Shown: piece by piece, positions 18,757 to 25,584 of the stretch
How positions within the stretch are numbered: position 1 is the stretch's first letter
Layout: each line of letters starts with the position of its first letter
Source of the DNA: Luteimonas gilva
Lineage (GTDB): Bacteria > Pseudomonadota > Gammaproteobacteria > Xanthomonadales > Xanthomonadaceae
Assembly (NCBI RefSeq): GCF_005239095.1
Contig: NZ_SZUA01000002.1
Coordinates: forward strand, 1,159,490 to 1,223,489
Reading direction: 5' to 3'
DNA length: 64,000 bases
The notes under the pieces: model-generated
Database searches by the model: none
Seen by the model: only the letters and a program-made list of their open reading frames with translations
Told to the model about the DNA's origin: nothing
Translations under genes and position numbers: made by a program

Positions 18757-19848
18757 CTATTTCCCGCGCAACCGCCCGAACAGGCCGGACTTCGCCGGTT
18801 CGCTCGGTTCCGGCGGCGTATCCGCGACGGACTCGGCGAAACCGGTGGTCAAATTGGCGTTCACGAAATCGGCCACTTCGGCGCGCGTCACGCCGCTGGC
18901 GGCGGCAATTTCCTCGAGCGTGGCCGGACCTTTCATCATCGCGGTGGCGATGCGGAAGTGTTTGGGGAATTCGCGCTCGGTTTGCGGCCATTTGTTCAGC
19001 CGATAACGGCCCGCCGGGTCGAGGCCGGGCAGCAACTCGCCCTTGCCGGCCAGCAAGCCGCCGTACCACTGCAAGCGGATCAGCGGCTGCGCTTCGCCGG
19101 CGGTGGCGGTTTCGCGCGCCCAAGCCGCGTCGTCCAGCGCCTCGAAATCGGCCAAACGCACCGGACCTTCGAAATAGCTCGCCAGCGGCTTCAGCGTGGC
19201 CGGTCCGTGGTATTGGCGGGTCTTGGGGTCGATCAACACATTCGGGCCCGCCGCGCGGCGATAGCGAAGCCGCTGCTGCAGGGCGCTGGGAGCCAGCCAG
19301 TCGGCGAAGACCGGGTCGCGGGCGGGCGCGGCCGCCGGCACGGGCGGCTCGGGGATCAGAACGGGCTCAGGCGGCGGCGCCGCTTCGGCCTGGACGGGCT
19401 CGGGCACTTCCTCCGGCAATTGGTCCTGCGGCGCCGGCGCGGGGGTGAAGCCCGAGGGCGTTGCCGCAGGCGCAACAGGTTCGGCCTGGACGATGGGCGG
19501 CGGCGGCGGAACCGGTTTCGGCGAAACGGCGGCCGGGATGCCGGCCTGGTCGGCGATCTCGTGCAGCAAACGATCCAGGCTGGCCGCATCGAAAGGCCGG
19601 CCGAGCCGGAAATCGGCTTGGGTTCTGGGCGCCGAAGTCAGGCCGATCACGGTCTTGCCGGCGCCGTGCAAGCGCAGCCAGCTCATCGGGCCGTACATGC
19701 TGTCCATGTCCACGACCACGTAATCCGCGTCGGCTTCGGGCGCCAGGCTGAAGCGTTCGCCCGTGCCGGCGTTGGCCTGTTTGAAGGCGGATTGCAGCGC
19801 GGCTTCGGTGGCCGGATCCATGCCCGTAAGGCCCAGGGTCAGTGGCAT
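18757..19848 (-). CDS. Unrecognised protein: receiver-like N-terminus, Pro-rich linker, C-terminal domain
   Basis: A 363-residue cytosolic protein. Residues 1-105 could be a degenerate receiver-type domain (YVVVDMDSMYGPMSWLRLH, KTVIGLTSAPRTQADFRLGRPFD). Residues 110-180 are rich in Pro, Ala and Glu and look disordered. Residues 185-345 form a conserved-looking globular part (RLQWYGGLLAGKGELLPGLD, WPQTEREFPKHFRIATAMMKGP) with a helix-turn-helix-like stretch (TLEEIAAASGVTRAEVADFVN). I do not recognise the family. It could be a type IV pilus or twitching-type scaffold, but that is a guess. It stands alone between dxs and an HNH gene. Confidence 0.6.
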   Translation of the reverse strand: MPLTLGLTGMDPATEAALQSAFKQANAGTGERFSLAPEADADYVVVDMDSMYGPMSWLRLHGAGKTVIGLTSAPRTQADFRLGRPFDAASLDRLLHEIADQAGIPAAVSPKPVPPPPPIVQAEPVAPAATPSGFTPAPAPQDQLPEEVPEPVQAEAAPPPEPVLIPEPPVPAAAPARDPVFADWLAPSALQQRLRYRRAAGPNVLIDPKTRQYHGPATLKPLASYFEGPVRLADFEALDDAAWARETATAGEAQPLIRLQWYGGLLAGKGELLPGLDPAGRYRLNKWPQTEREFPKHFRIATAMMKGPATLEEIAAASGVTRAEVADFVNANLTTGFAESVADTPPEPSEPAKSGLFGRLRGK

Positions 19849-19992
19849 CGTTTCGCTTCGATTGCAAGAAGAAGGCCAGTGTTGCCAAGCGCGCGGCGGG
19901 CGTCAACGCGAACGCAGGACATTCGCGATGCGGCGCGCGTTTTTGCGAATTTTCCGGTCGTCGATGCGCCGCTTAACGACGCCTAGCGTCGC

Positions 19993-20697
19993 TTAATGAC
20001 GCATGCGAGGACGCGGCCGTTTCGGCAGATGGCTCTTCAGGAACGCCATCTGGTCGGCGAGGATGTTGCGGTTGCTCAGGATCAGATGCTCGATCCAGCT
20101 CGGCCGGTACGGCACCGCCAGCAGCGGCATGCTCGCTTGCTGCGGCGTGCGACCGCCCTTGCGCGAATTGCAATGGAAGCAGGCGGCGACCACGTTTTCC
20201 CAGGTGTCGCGGCCGCCCTTGGACAGCGGCATGACGTGGTCGCGGGTCAATTGCTGGCGATGGAAATCGCGGCCGCAGTACAGGCATAGGTATTCGTCGC
20301 GCGCGAACAGCGCGGCATTGGTCAGCGCCGGCGTCGGATCGAGCGCGTGCGTGCGCGCGTGGCCGCGCGCGGCGACGATCGGATGCAGGTCGACGGTGCT
20401 GCGCTCGCCGGTGAGCCGGCAGATGCCGCCGTGCACGGTCAGGCAGGGATCGCCCAGGGTCCAGGCCACCGCGCCGCGGGCGTAGAGGCAGGTCGCATCC
20501 TGCCAGCTCATCCAGTCGAGCACGCGGCCGTGGGCATCGAGCGAGAGCAGGCGCACCGCGTCCAGGCGCACGGGCATGGCGCTGTCGGCGTGATCGGGGA
20601 AATACGGGGGCGCATCGACGGGGCCCGGGGCGTTCGGCGGCGAATCGGCCGGGGCCCCGGTCCGGATCAGGCGAAGCTTCGCTCTGTCAGGCTCCAT
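19993..20697 (-). CDS. HNH endonuclease family protein
   Basis: A 234-residue protein with a C-terminal HNH nuclease domain at about residues 135-190. Zinc-binding pairs are CLYC and CFHC, and the core reads [26 protein letters not shown], giving the HNH-type D-H, N and H/N residues. The N-terminal half ([21 protein letters not shown]) is shared with McrA-like HNH proteins of this lineage. The start is uncertain: ATG 20697 gives a Pro-rich head, and ATG 20577 ([10 protein letters not shown]) is an alternative. No methylase or phage genes lie nearby, so a defence role is not supported by context. Confidence 0.8.
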   Translation of the reverse strand: MEPDRAKLRLIRTGAPADSPPNAPGPVDAPPYFPDHADSAMPVRLDAVRLLSLDAHGRVLDWMSWQDATCLYARGAVAWTLGDPCLTVHGGICRLTGERSTVDLHPIVAARGHARTHALDPTPALTNAALFARDEYLCLYCGRDFHRQQLTRDHVMPLSKGGRDTWENVVAACFHCNSRKGGRTPQQASMPLLAVPYRPSWIEHLILSNRNILADQMAFLKSHLPKRPRPRMRH

Positions 20698-20777
20698 GGG
20701 AGTAGGAGCTTATACGCCTTTGTTTACTTATTGTGTAGAGGCGGCCTTCGCCGGCCCTATAAGAGCAGAAGCGCGGA

Positions 20778-22568
20778 TCAAGCGTCGAAGCGTTCGGCGT
20801 CCAGGCCCATCAACGGCGCCGCGCCGCTGGCGATCGCGGTGGCGTGCGCCAGGGTTCGCGGCAGGATGCGCGCGAAATAGAAGCGCGCGGTCTCGCGCTT
20901 GGCGGCTTTGAACGCTTCGCTTTGCGCCGACGATTCCGCCGCGGCCACGCTGCGCGCCCACCAATAGGCCAGGGCGACGTAGCCGGAGTAGAACAGATAG
21001 TCGTAGGCCGCCGCGCCCACTTCGTCCGCGTTCGCGACCGCGCGCTGGCCGATCGACATCGTCAGCTTTTGCCATTCGCCGGCCTTTTCGCGCAGCGGCG
21101 CCACGAATTCCTTCAGCGCTTCGTCGCTTTCGTGCTGTTTACAGAAGGCTTCGATCTGGCCCAGAAACACGCGCAATCCGGCGCCCTGCAGCTGCATCAC
21201 CTTGCGGCCCATCAAATCCAGCGCCTGAATGCCGGTGGTGCCTTCGTACAGCGTGGTGATGCGCGCATCGCGCGCCAACTGCTCCATGCCGTGTTCGTGG
21301 ATATAGCCGTGGCCGCCGAAGCATTGCAACGCGTGGTAAGTGCATTCCACGCCCCATTCGGTCAGGCAGGCCTTGACGATGGGCGTCACGAAGCCGAGCA
21401 GATCGTCGGCCTCTTTGCGTTCTTGTTCGCTGTCGGCGTGGTGGGCGATGTCGACCAGGGTCGCCGCGTGATAGCCGAGCAAGCGGCCGCCTTCGGTCAG
21501 CGCCTTGCAGGTCAGCAGCATGCGGCGCACGTCGGGGTGGACGATGATCGGATCGGCCGCTTTGTCCGGCTGCTTCGCGCCCGACAGCGCGCGGCCTTGC
21601 AGGCGTTCGCGCGCGTAGCGCAGCGCGTTCTGGTAGGCGCGGTCGGACAAGCCCAAACCCTGCAGGCCGACGGCCAGGCGCGCGGTGTTCATCATGGTGA
21701 ACATGGCCATCAGGCCCTTGTGCGGTTGGCCGATGAGATAGCCCTGCGCGTCGTCGAAATTGATCACGCAGGTGGCCGAACCGTGGATGCCCATCTTGTG
21801 TTCGATCGCGCCGCAGCGCACGCCGTTGCGTTCGCCGACCGTACCGTCCTTGCCGACTTTCAGCTTGGGCACGATGAACAGCGAAATGCCCTTGCTGCCC
21901 GCCGGCGCATCCGGCAAGCGCGCCAAGACCAAATGGACGATGTTGTCGGTGAAATCGTGCTCGCCGGCGGTGATGAAGATCTTGGTGCCGTCGATCGAAT
22001 AGGTGCCGTCGGCGTTCGGCACGGCCTTGGTCTTCAACAGGCCCAGATCGGTGCCGCAATGCGGTTCGGTCAGGCACATCGTACCGGTCCAGCGGCCGTC
22101 GACCAGCGGCTTCAGGAACACTTCCCGCTGCCAGTCTTCGCCGTGGTGCAGCAGCGCTTCGGTGGCGCCGTGCGAAAGCAGCGGGAAGTTGCCCCAGGCC
22201 AGGTTGGCGGCGTCGATCATTTCCTTCAGCGGAATGCCCGCGGCGTGCGGCAGGCCTTGGCCGCCGAATTCGGTCGGCGACACCAGTCCCGCCCAGCCGC
22301 CTTCCACGTATTGCCGGTAGGCCTGCTTGAAGCCCGGCGGCGTAGTCACCGCTCCGGTGTCCTTGTCGTACTTGCAGCCGATTTCGTCGCCGACGCGGTT
22401 CAGCGGCGCCAGCACCGTTTCGTTGAAGCGTGCGCCTTCTTCCAGCACCGCGTCGACGATGTCGCGGCTGGCGTCGGCGAAGCCCAGCTTGGCGAACAGT
22501 GCTTCGGCGCCGAGCACGTCGTACAGGGCGAAACGGATGTCGGCGAGAGGGGCTTTGTAGGTGCTCAT
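20778..22568 (-). CDS. Acyl-CoA dehydrogenase, large C-terminally extended type
   Basis: A 596-residue FAD enzyme. The N-terminal helical domain contains TEFGGQGLP, the middle beta domain MCLTEPHCGTDLGLLKTKA, and the C-terminal helical domain RDARITTLYEGTTGIQALDLMGRK, where the Glu of LYEGTTGIQ is the expected catalytic base. The length and extra C-terminal domain fit the group annotated as long-chain or 3-methylmercaptopropionyl-CoA (DmdC-like) dehydrogenases. Xanthomonads carry several paralogues, so chain specificity cannot be assigned. It is a single gene; no electron-transfer flavoprotein gene is in the window. Confidence 0.9.
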   Translation of the reverse strand: MSTYKAPLADIRFALYDVLGAEALFAKLGFADASRDIVDAVLEEGARFNETVLAPLNRVGDEIGCKYDKDTGAVTTPPGFKQAYRQYVEGGWAGLVSPTEFGGQGLPHAAGIPLKEMIDAANLAWGNFPLLSHGATEALLHHGEDWQREVFLKPLVDGRWTGTMCLTEPHCGTDLGLLKTKAVPNADGTYSIDGTKIFITAGEHDFTDNIVHLVLARLPDAPAGSKGISLFIVPKLKVGKDGTVGERNGVRCGAIEHKMGIHGSATCVINFDDAQGYLIGQPHKGLMAMFTMMNTARLAVGLQGLGLSDRAYQNALRYARERLQGRALSGAKQPDKAADPIIVHPDVRRMLLTCKALTEGGRLLGYHAATLVDIAHHADSEQERKEADDLLGFVTPIVKACLTEWGVECTYHALQCFGGHGYIHEHGMEQLARDARITTLYEGTTGIQALDLMGRKVMQLQGAGLRVFLGQIEAFCKQHESDEALKEFVAPLREKAGEWQKLTMSIGQRAVANADEVGAAAYDYLFYSGYVALAYWWARSVAAAESSAQSEAFKAAKRETARFYFARILPRTLAHATAIASGAAPLMGLDAERFDA

Positions 22569-22598
22569 GGCGTTCCGTCGGAAAGGCTGTTGATGTTT

Positions 22599-22700
22599 CC
22601 CCCTTTGAAAAAGGGGGACTAAGGGGGATTTGCTTTTGATCTTGCTCTAAGGCTTTAAAGCAAAAGCGCAAATCCCCCTAGTCCCCTTTTCAAAGGGGAA
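22599..22700. repeat. Palindromic repeat, CCCCCTTTGAAAAAGGGGG family, copy 2
   Basis: CCCCCTTTGAAAAAGGGGG at 22599-22617 and the inverse CCCCTTTTCAAAGGGG at the right end flank GGGGGATTTGCTTTTGATC and its inverse. It fills the spacer between the LEA-type lipoprotein gene's 3' end and the acyl-CoA dehydrogenase start. Confidence 0.82.
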
Positions 22701-22710
22701 CAGCGAGGGC

Positions 22711-23187
22711 TCAGCGCATCACGCCCGGCAACCCTGGCACCGGGCTCAGGCTGCTGGTCCGGTCGATGTCGTAATCGCGCGGCTTGCCTTCTTCCGGCGT
22801 GGCGTTGATCGTGCCCTTCAGCACGTAGCCGATGCTGCGCTGCGCGGCCAGCGCATCGGCCATCACGATCCGCGCCGACGGCGTCGGCGAATGGACCACG
22901 GTCACCACGTCGGCCGATTCCGGTCCGATCGAGATGCCGGCGTTGCCGTTGAGCGTGCCGGCCTGTTCGCTGCCCAGGCTCATCCGCAGCGCGATCGCGT
23001 CGAAGCGCATCGGGATGCTGCTGAAATTGTTGATCCGCACATCCACCGACCAACTGCCGTCGGGCCGCACGGTCAGCTGCTGGATGCTCGCCGCCGGCTC
23101 GGACACGCGCCGCACCATGCCGCCGCTGCACGAGGCCAGCAACGACGCGGCCGCGACCATCAGGATCAGCTGTTTGAAACGGCCCAT
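22711..23187 (-). CDS. LEA type 2-like lipoprotein
   Basis: A 158-residue lipoprotein. The signal is MGRFKQLILMVAAASLLASC, with the lipobox LLAS-C at Cys20. The mature part has a LEA14/WHy-like immunoglobulin-type fold (WSVDVRINNFSSIPMRFDAIALRM, AGTLNGNAGISI), seen in small envelope proteins of Xanthomonadaceae. The ATG at 23187 is chosen because the longer frame lacks a signal. It is probably anchored to a membrane facing the periplasm. Function unknown. Confidence 0.75.
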   Translation of the reverse strand: MGRFKQLILMVAAASLLASCSGGMVRRVSEPAASIQQLTVRPDGSWSVDVRINNFSSIPMRFDAIALRMSLGSEQAGTLNGNAGISIGPESADVVTVVHSPTPSARIVMADALAAQRSIGYVLKGTINATPEEGKPRDYDIDRTSSLSPVPGLPGVMR

Positions 23188-23242
23188 CGCTACGCTCCGT
23201 TGGCGGGAGCGACGAGGATACACCGGCCTCGGCAGGTGCGGA

Positions 23243-23770
23243 TCAGGTGAGCGGTGCGGCCATTACCAAGGGTTTCAGGTCGTAACCCATCTTCTCGGCG
23301 CGCGCTTTGATCTGTTCGAACAGCGCTTTGTCCATGGTCGGCGTGCGCGACAGGATCCATAGGTATTTGCGGTTGGGCGAACCGACCACGGCCCATTGGT
23401 AGCCCGGATCCAAGTCGATCACCCAATAGTCGGCCCACACCATCGGCAGCCACGACAGCCAGTCCGGCGCAAACCGCACTTCCAGCCGGCCGGGATGGCC
23501 TTGCACCGGCCGCGCGACGCCTTCGGACGAATCGCGATCGCCGTCTTTGGTGCGGCACGCGTTGACCACGCCGACCAGCCCGTCCTCGCGCAAGGTGTAG
23601 GCCGCGGTGATGTCGCCGGCGCATTGGCGCTGGAAGAACACTGGCAGATGGCCGATCTCGTGCCAGTTGCCGGCGTAGCGCGAGATGTCCAGTTCCGGCA
23701 CCGAACGCACCGGCTCCGCCGCGGAGGCGGGCAGGGCGAGGGCCAGCAGCAGGGCGATCGCGTAGCGCAT
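23243..23770 (-). CDS. Lipocalin family protein (Blc-like)
   Basis: A 175-residue exported lipocalin. The signal peptide is MRYAIALLLALALPASAAEP, and the mature N-terminal lipocalin motif is DISRYAGNWHEIGHLPVFFQRQC (GxW). Strands such as GRLEVRFAPDWLSW and WVIDLDPGYQWAVVGSPNRKYLWILSRTP correspond to the second and third conserved regions. No lipobox Cys is present, so it is likely soluble in the periplasm, unlike E. coli Blc. Bacterial members bind lipids or fatty acids; the ligand here is unknown. Confidence 0.9.
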   Translation of the reverse strand: MRYAIALLLALALPASAAEPVRSVPELDISRYAGNWHEIGHLPVFFQRQCAGDITAAYTLREDGLVGVVNACRTKDGDRDSSEGVARPVQGHPGRLEVRFAPDWLSWLPMVWADYWVIDLDPGYQWAVVGSPNRKYLWILSRTPTMDKALFEQIKARAEKMGYDLKPLVMAAPLT

Positions 23771-23847
23771 GGGTGGCTCCAGGAAGGCGGACCGTCGCGC
23801 AGGGTCGCGGTGGGGATGTTCAGTGTGCGTGACGGAACGCCGGGCGG

Positions 23848-24666
23848 CTAGTCGCCGCGCTTTTGCAGCCTGCGGTATTGCGCCATATGGCGCAAAGCTT
23901 GACGCGGCTCGTTCAATTCTTCGTACAGCAAGGCCAGGTTGTAGTGGCAGTCGGCGAAATCCGGATCCGCGCGCAGCGCCGTTTCGTAGGCGTCCACCGC
24001 TTCGGGCTTGCGCTCCAGATCGTCGAGCAGCACGCCCAGGTTGTACTGCAGCAGCGGATCGGGTTCGAGTTCCGCGGCGCCGCCGCGGTAGGTGCGTTCG
24101 GCTTCGTCGTAACGGCCCAACTCATGCAGAAGGCGGCCCAGGTTGATGCGCGCGTCCAAGCGCGAAGGGTCGCTCATCAGCGCGCGCTGGTACGCGCGCA
24201 CCGCCGCTTCGGCGTTTTCCTCGCCGGTCGCTTCGTCGTAGTCGGGAACGGCGTCGTTCGGCGGCTGTTCGCGCGGTCTCGCCGCGTCGAGTATGCGCAG
24301 CGCGCCGCCGTCGGGGTCGCTTTCGAAGCCCAGCAAATATTGGCCCGACTCCGCTTGCCAGCGGCCGCCGCCTTCGCGGACCACCACTTCGTCGCCGACC
24401 GCGCCGATGCTCAGTCCCGACAGCGGCATCGTCTCCGGCAAGCGCCGGCGCAGTTCCTTCAACGCGCGCAGGATGCGCCGCCGCGGCACGTTCGCCGTCG
24501 CGAGCGCGCGCGCCGTGCGCAGCACGATCAGGTCTTGGAAGGAGAAGCGCCAAGTGTTGCGCGCGCCGCGTTCGGGCGCGACGAACCCGGCCTCCACCAG
24601 GGACCGGATCGTGCTTCGCGGCAGGCCCAGCAGTTTCTCGACGTCGCGTACGCCGTAAGCGTGCAT
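23848..24666 (-). CDS. MerR-type HTH protein fused to TPR repeats
   Basis: A 272-residue protein. The N-terminal MerR-like HTH (GVRDVEKLLGLPRSTIRSLV, residues 5-75) is joined to a small middle domain. At least three TPR units follow from about residue 150 (EAAVRAYQRALMSDPSRLDARINLGRLLHELGRYDEAERTYRG, PLLQYNLGVLLDDLERKPEAVDAYETAL, CHYNLALLYEEL). It begins seven bases after the ku stop codon, so it is almost certainly in the ligD-ku transcript. A DNA-binding domain with protein-interaction repeats suggests a regulator or recruiter for end joining (inference). The usual MerR effector domain is absent. Confidence 0.82.
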   Translation of the reverse strand: MHAYGVRDVEKLLGLPRSTIRSLVEAGFVAPERGARNTWRFSFQDLIVLRTARALATANVPRRRILRALKELRRRLPETMPLSGLSIGAVGDEVVVREGGGRWQAESGQYLLGFESDPDGGALRILDAARPREQPPNDAVPDYDEATGEENAEAAVRAYQRALMSDPSRLDARINLGRLLHELGRYDEAERTYRGGAAELEPDPLLQYNLGVLLDDLERKPEAVDAYETALRADPDFADCHYNLALLYEELNEPRQALRHMAQYRRLQKRGD

Positions 24667-24672
24667 CGATCC

Positions 24673-25566
24673 CTATTTCGCCCGCTTGGCGGCTTTGCGC
24701 TTGGCCGGCGCTTCCGGCTCCGGCGCAGATTTGGCCGGTTTGCGCGCCGCTTTCGCCGCAGGCGCGGCCTTGCCGGCGGAAGGCGCTGCGGATTTCTTGT
24801 CCAGGCTCGCGCGCAGGGCCTGCATCAGATCGATGATCTGGGCGCCGCCGGTCTCGGGCATGTCCACCGAAGTGATCTGCTCGCCGTCGACCTTCTTCTG
24901 CACCGCGGCTTCGATGCGCGTGCGCACGTCGTCGGTATAGGCGCCGGGGTCGAAAGTGTTGGACGCCTGCTGCTCGATCAGTTGCTGCGCCAACTTCAGT
25001 TCGACGTCCTTGACGTCGGCGGTGGCGATGTCGATGTCCAGGATCGAACGCACTTCGTCGGCGTACAGCAGCTGCTGCATCACCAGGCCCTCCTTGACCG
25101 GACGGATCATCACGATGAATTGCTTGCCGCGCGCGGACCAGCGCCCGATCGCGCAGCGCTTGGCGTCGCGCAGCGCGCGCGCGAACAGCGCGTAGGGGCG
25201 GGCGCCGCCCTTGTCGGGCGCCAGGTAATACGCCTTGTCGAAATACACCGGGTCGACCGCCGAGATCGGCACGAACTCTTCGATGTCGGCGCTATGCGTG
25301 CCGGCTTCCTCCAGCGCCTTCAATTCCTCGGGCTCGAAGATCACGTACTGGTCTTTGGCGAATTCGTAGCCCTTGACCATGTCGTCGCGCGACACCGGCA
25401 CGTCCTCTTTCGCGCAGAAGTACTGCTGCTTCAGGCGCGAGCCGCAGCCTTTGTGCAGCAGGTTGAAGGAAATGGTCCGGCTGGATTCGGTGGCGGTGTA
25501 CAGCTTCACCGGGATCGAAACCAGGCCGAAGGAGATGCTCAACGAACCGATAGAACGCGCAGCCAT
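24673..25566 (-). CDS. ku: Non-homologous end-joining protein Ku
   Basis: A 297-residue bacterial Ku that binds DNA double-strand ends as a homodimer and recruits LigD. It starts MAARSIGSLSISFGLVSIPVKLYTATES, the family signature, with the Ku core spanning about residues 10-190 and a Lys/Ala-rich C-terminal tail after about 255, typical of DNA-interacting extensions. The gene lies 18 bases downstream of ligD, and the MerR/TPR gene follows directly. Confidence 0.96.
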   Translation of the reverse strand: MAARSIGSLSISFGLVSIPVKLYTATESSRTISFNLLHKGCGSRLKQQYFCAKEDVPVSRDDMVKGYEFAKDQYVIFEPEELKALEEAGTHSADIEEFVPISAVDPVYFDKAYYLAPDKGGARPYALFARALRDAKRCAIGRWSARGKQFIVMIRPVKEGLVMQQLLYADEVRSILDIDIATADVKDVELKLAQQLIEQQASNTFDPGAYTDDVRTRIEAAVQKKVDGEQITSVDMPETGGAQIIDLMQALRASLDKKSAAPSAGKAAPAAKAARKPAKSAPEPEAPAKRKAAKRAK

Positions 25567-25584
25567 GACGGGACTCCAGGGTCT

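Noticed and set aside
19993..20697. HNH protein as part of a restriction or phage-defence system
   Set aside because: No methylase, helicase or other defence gene is nearby; the neighbours are housekeeping and metabolic genes.
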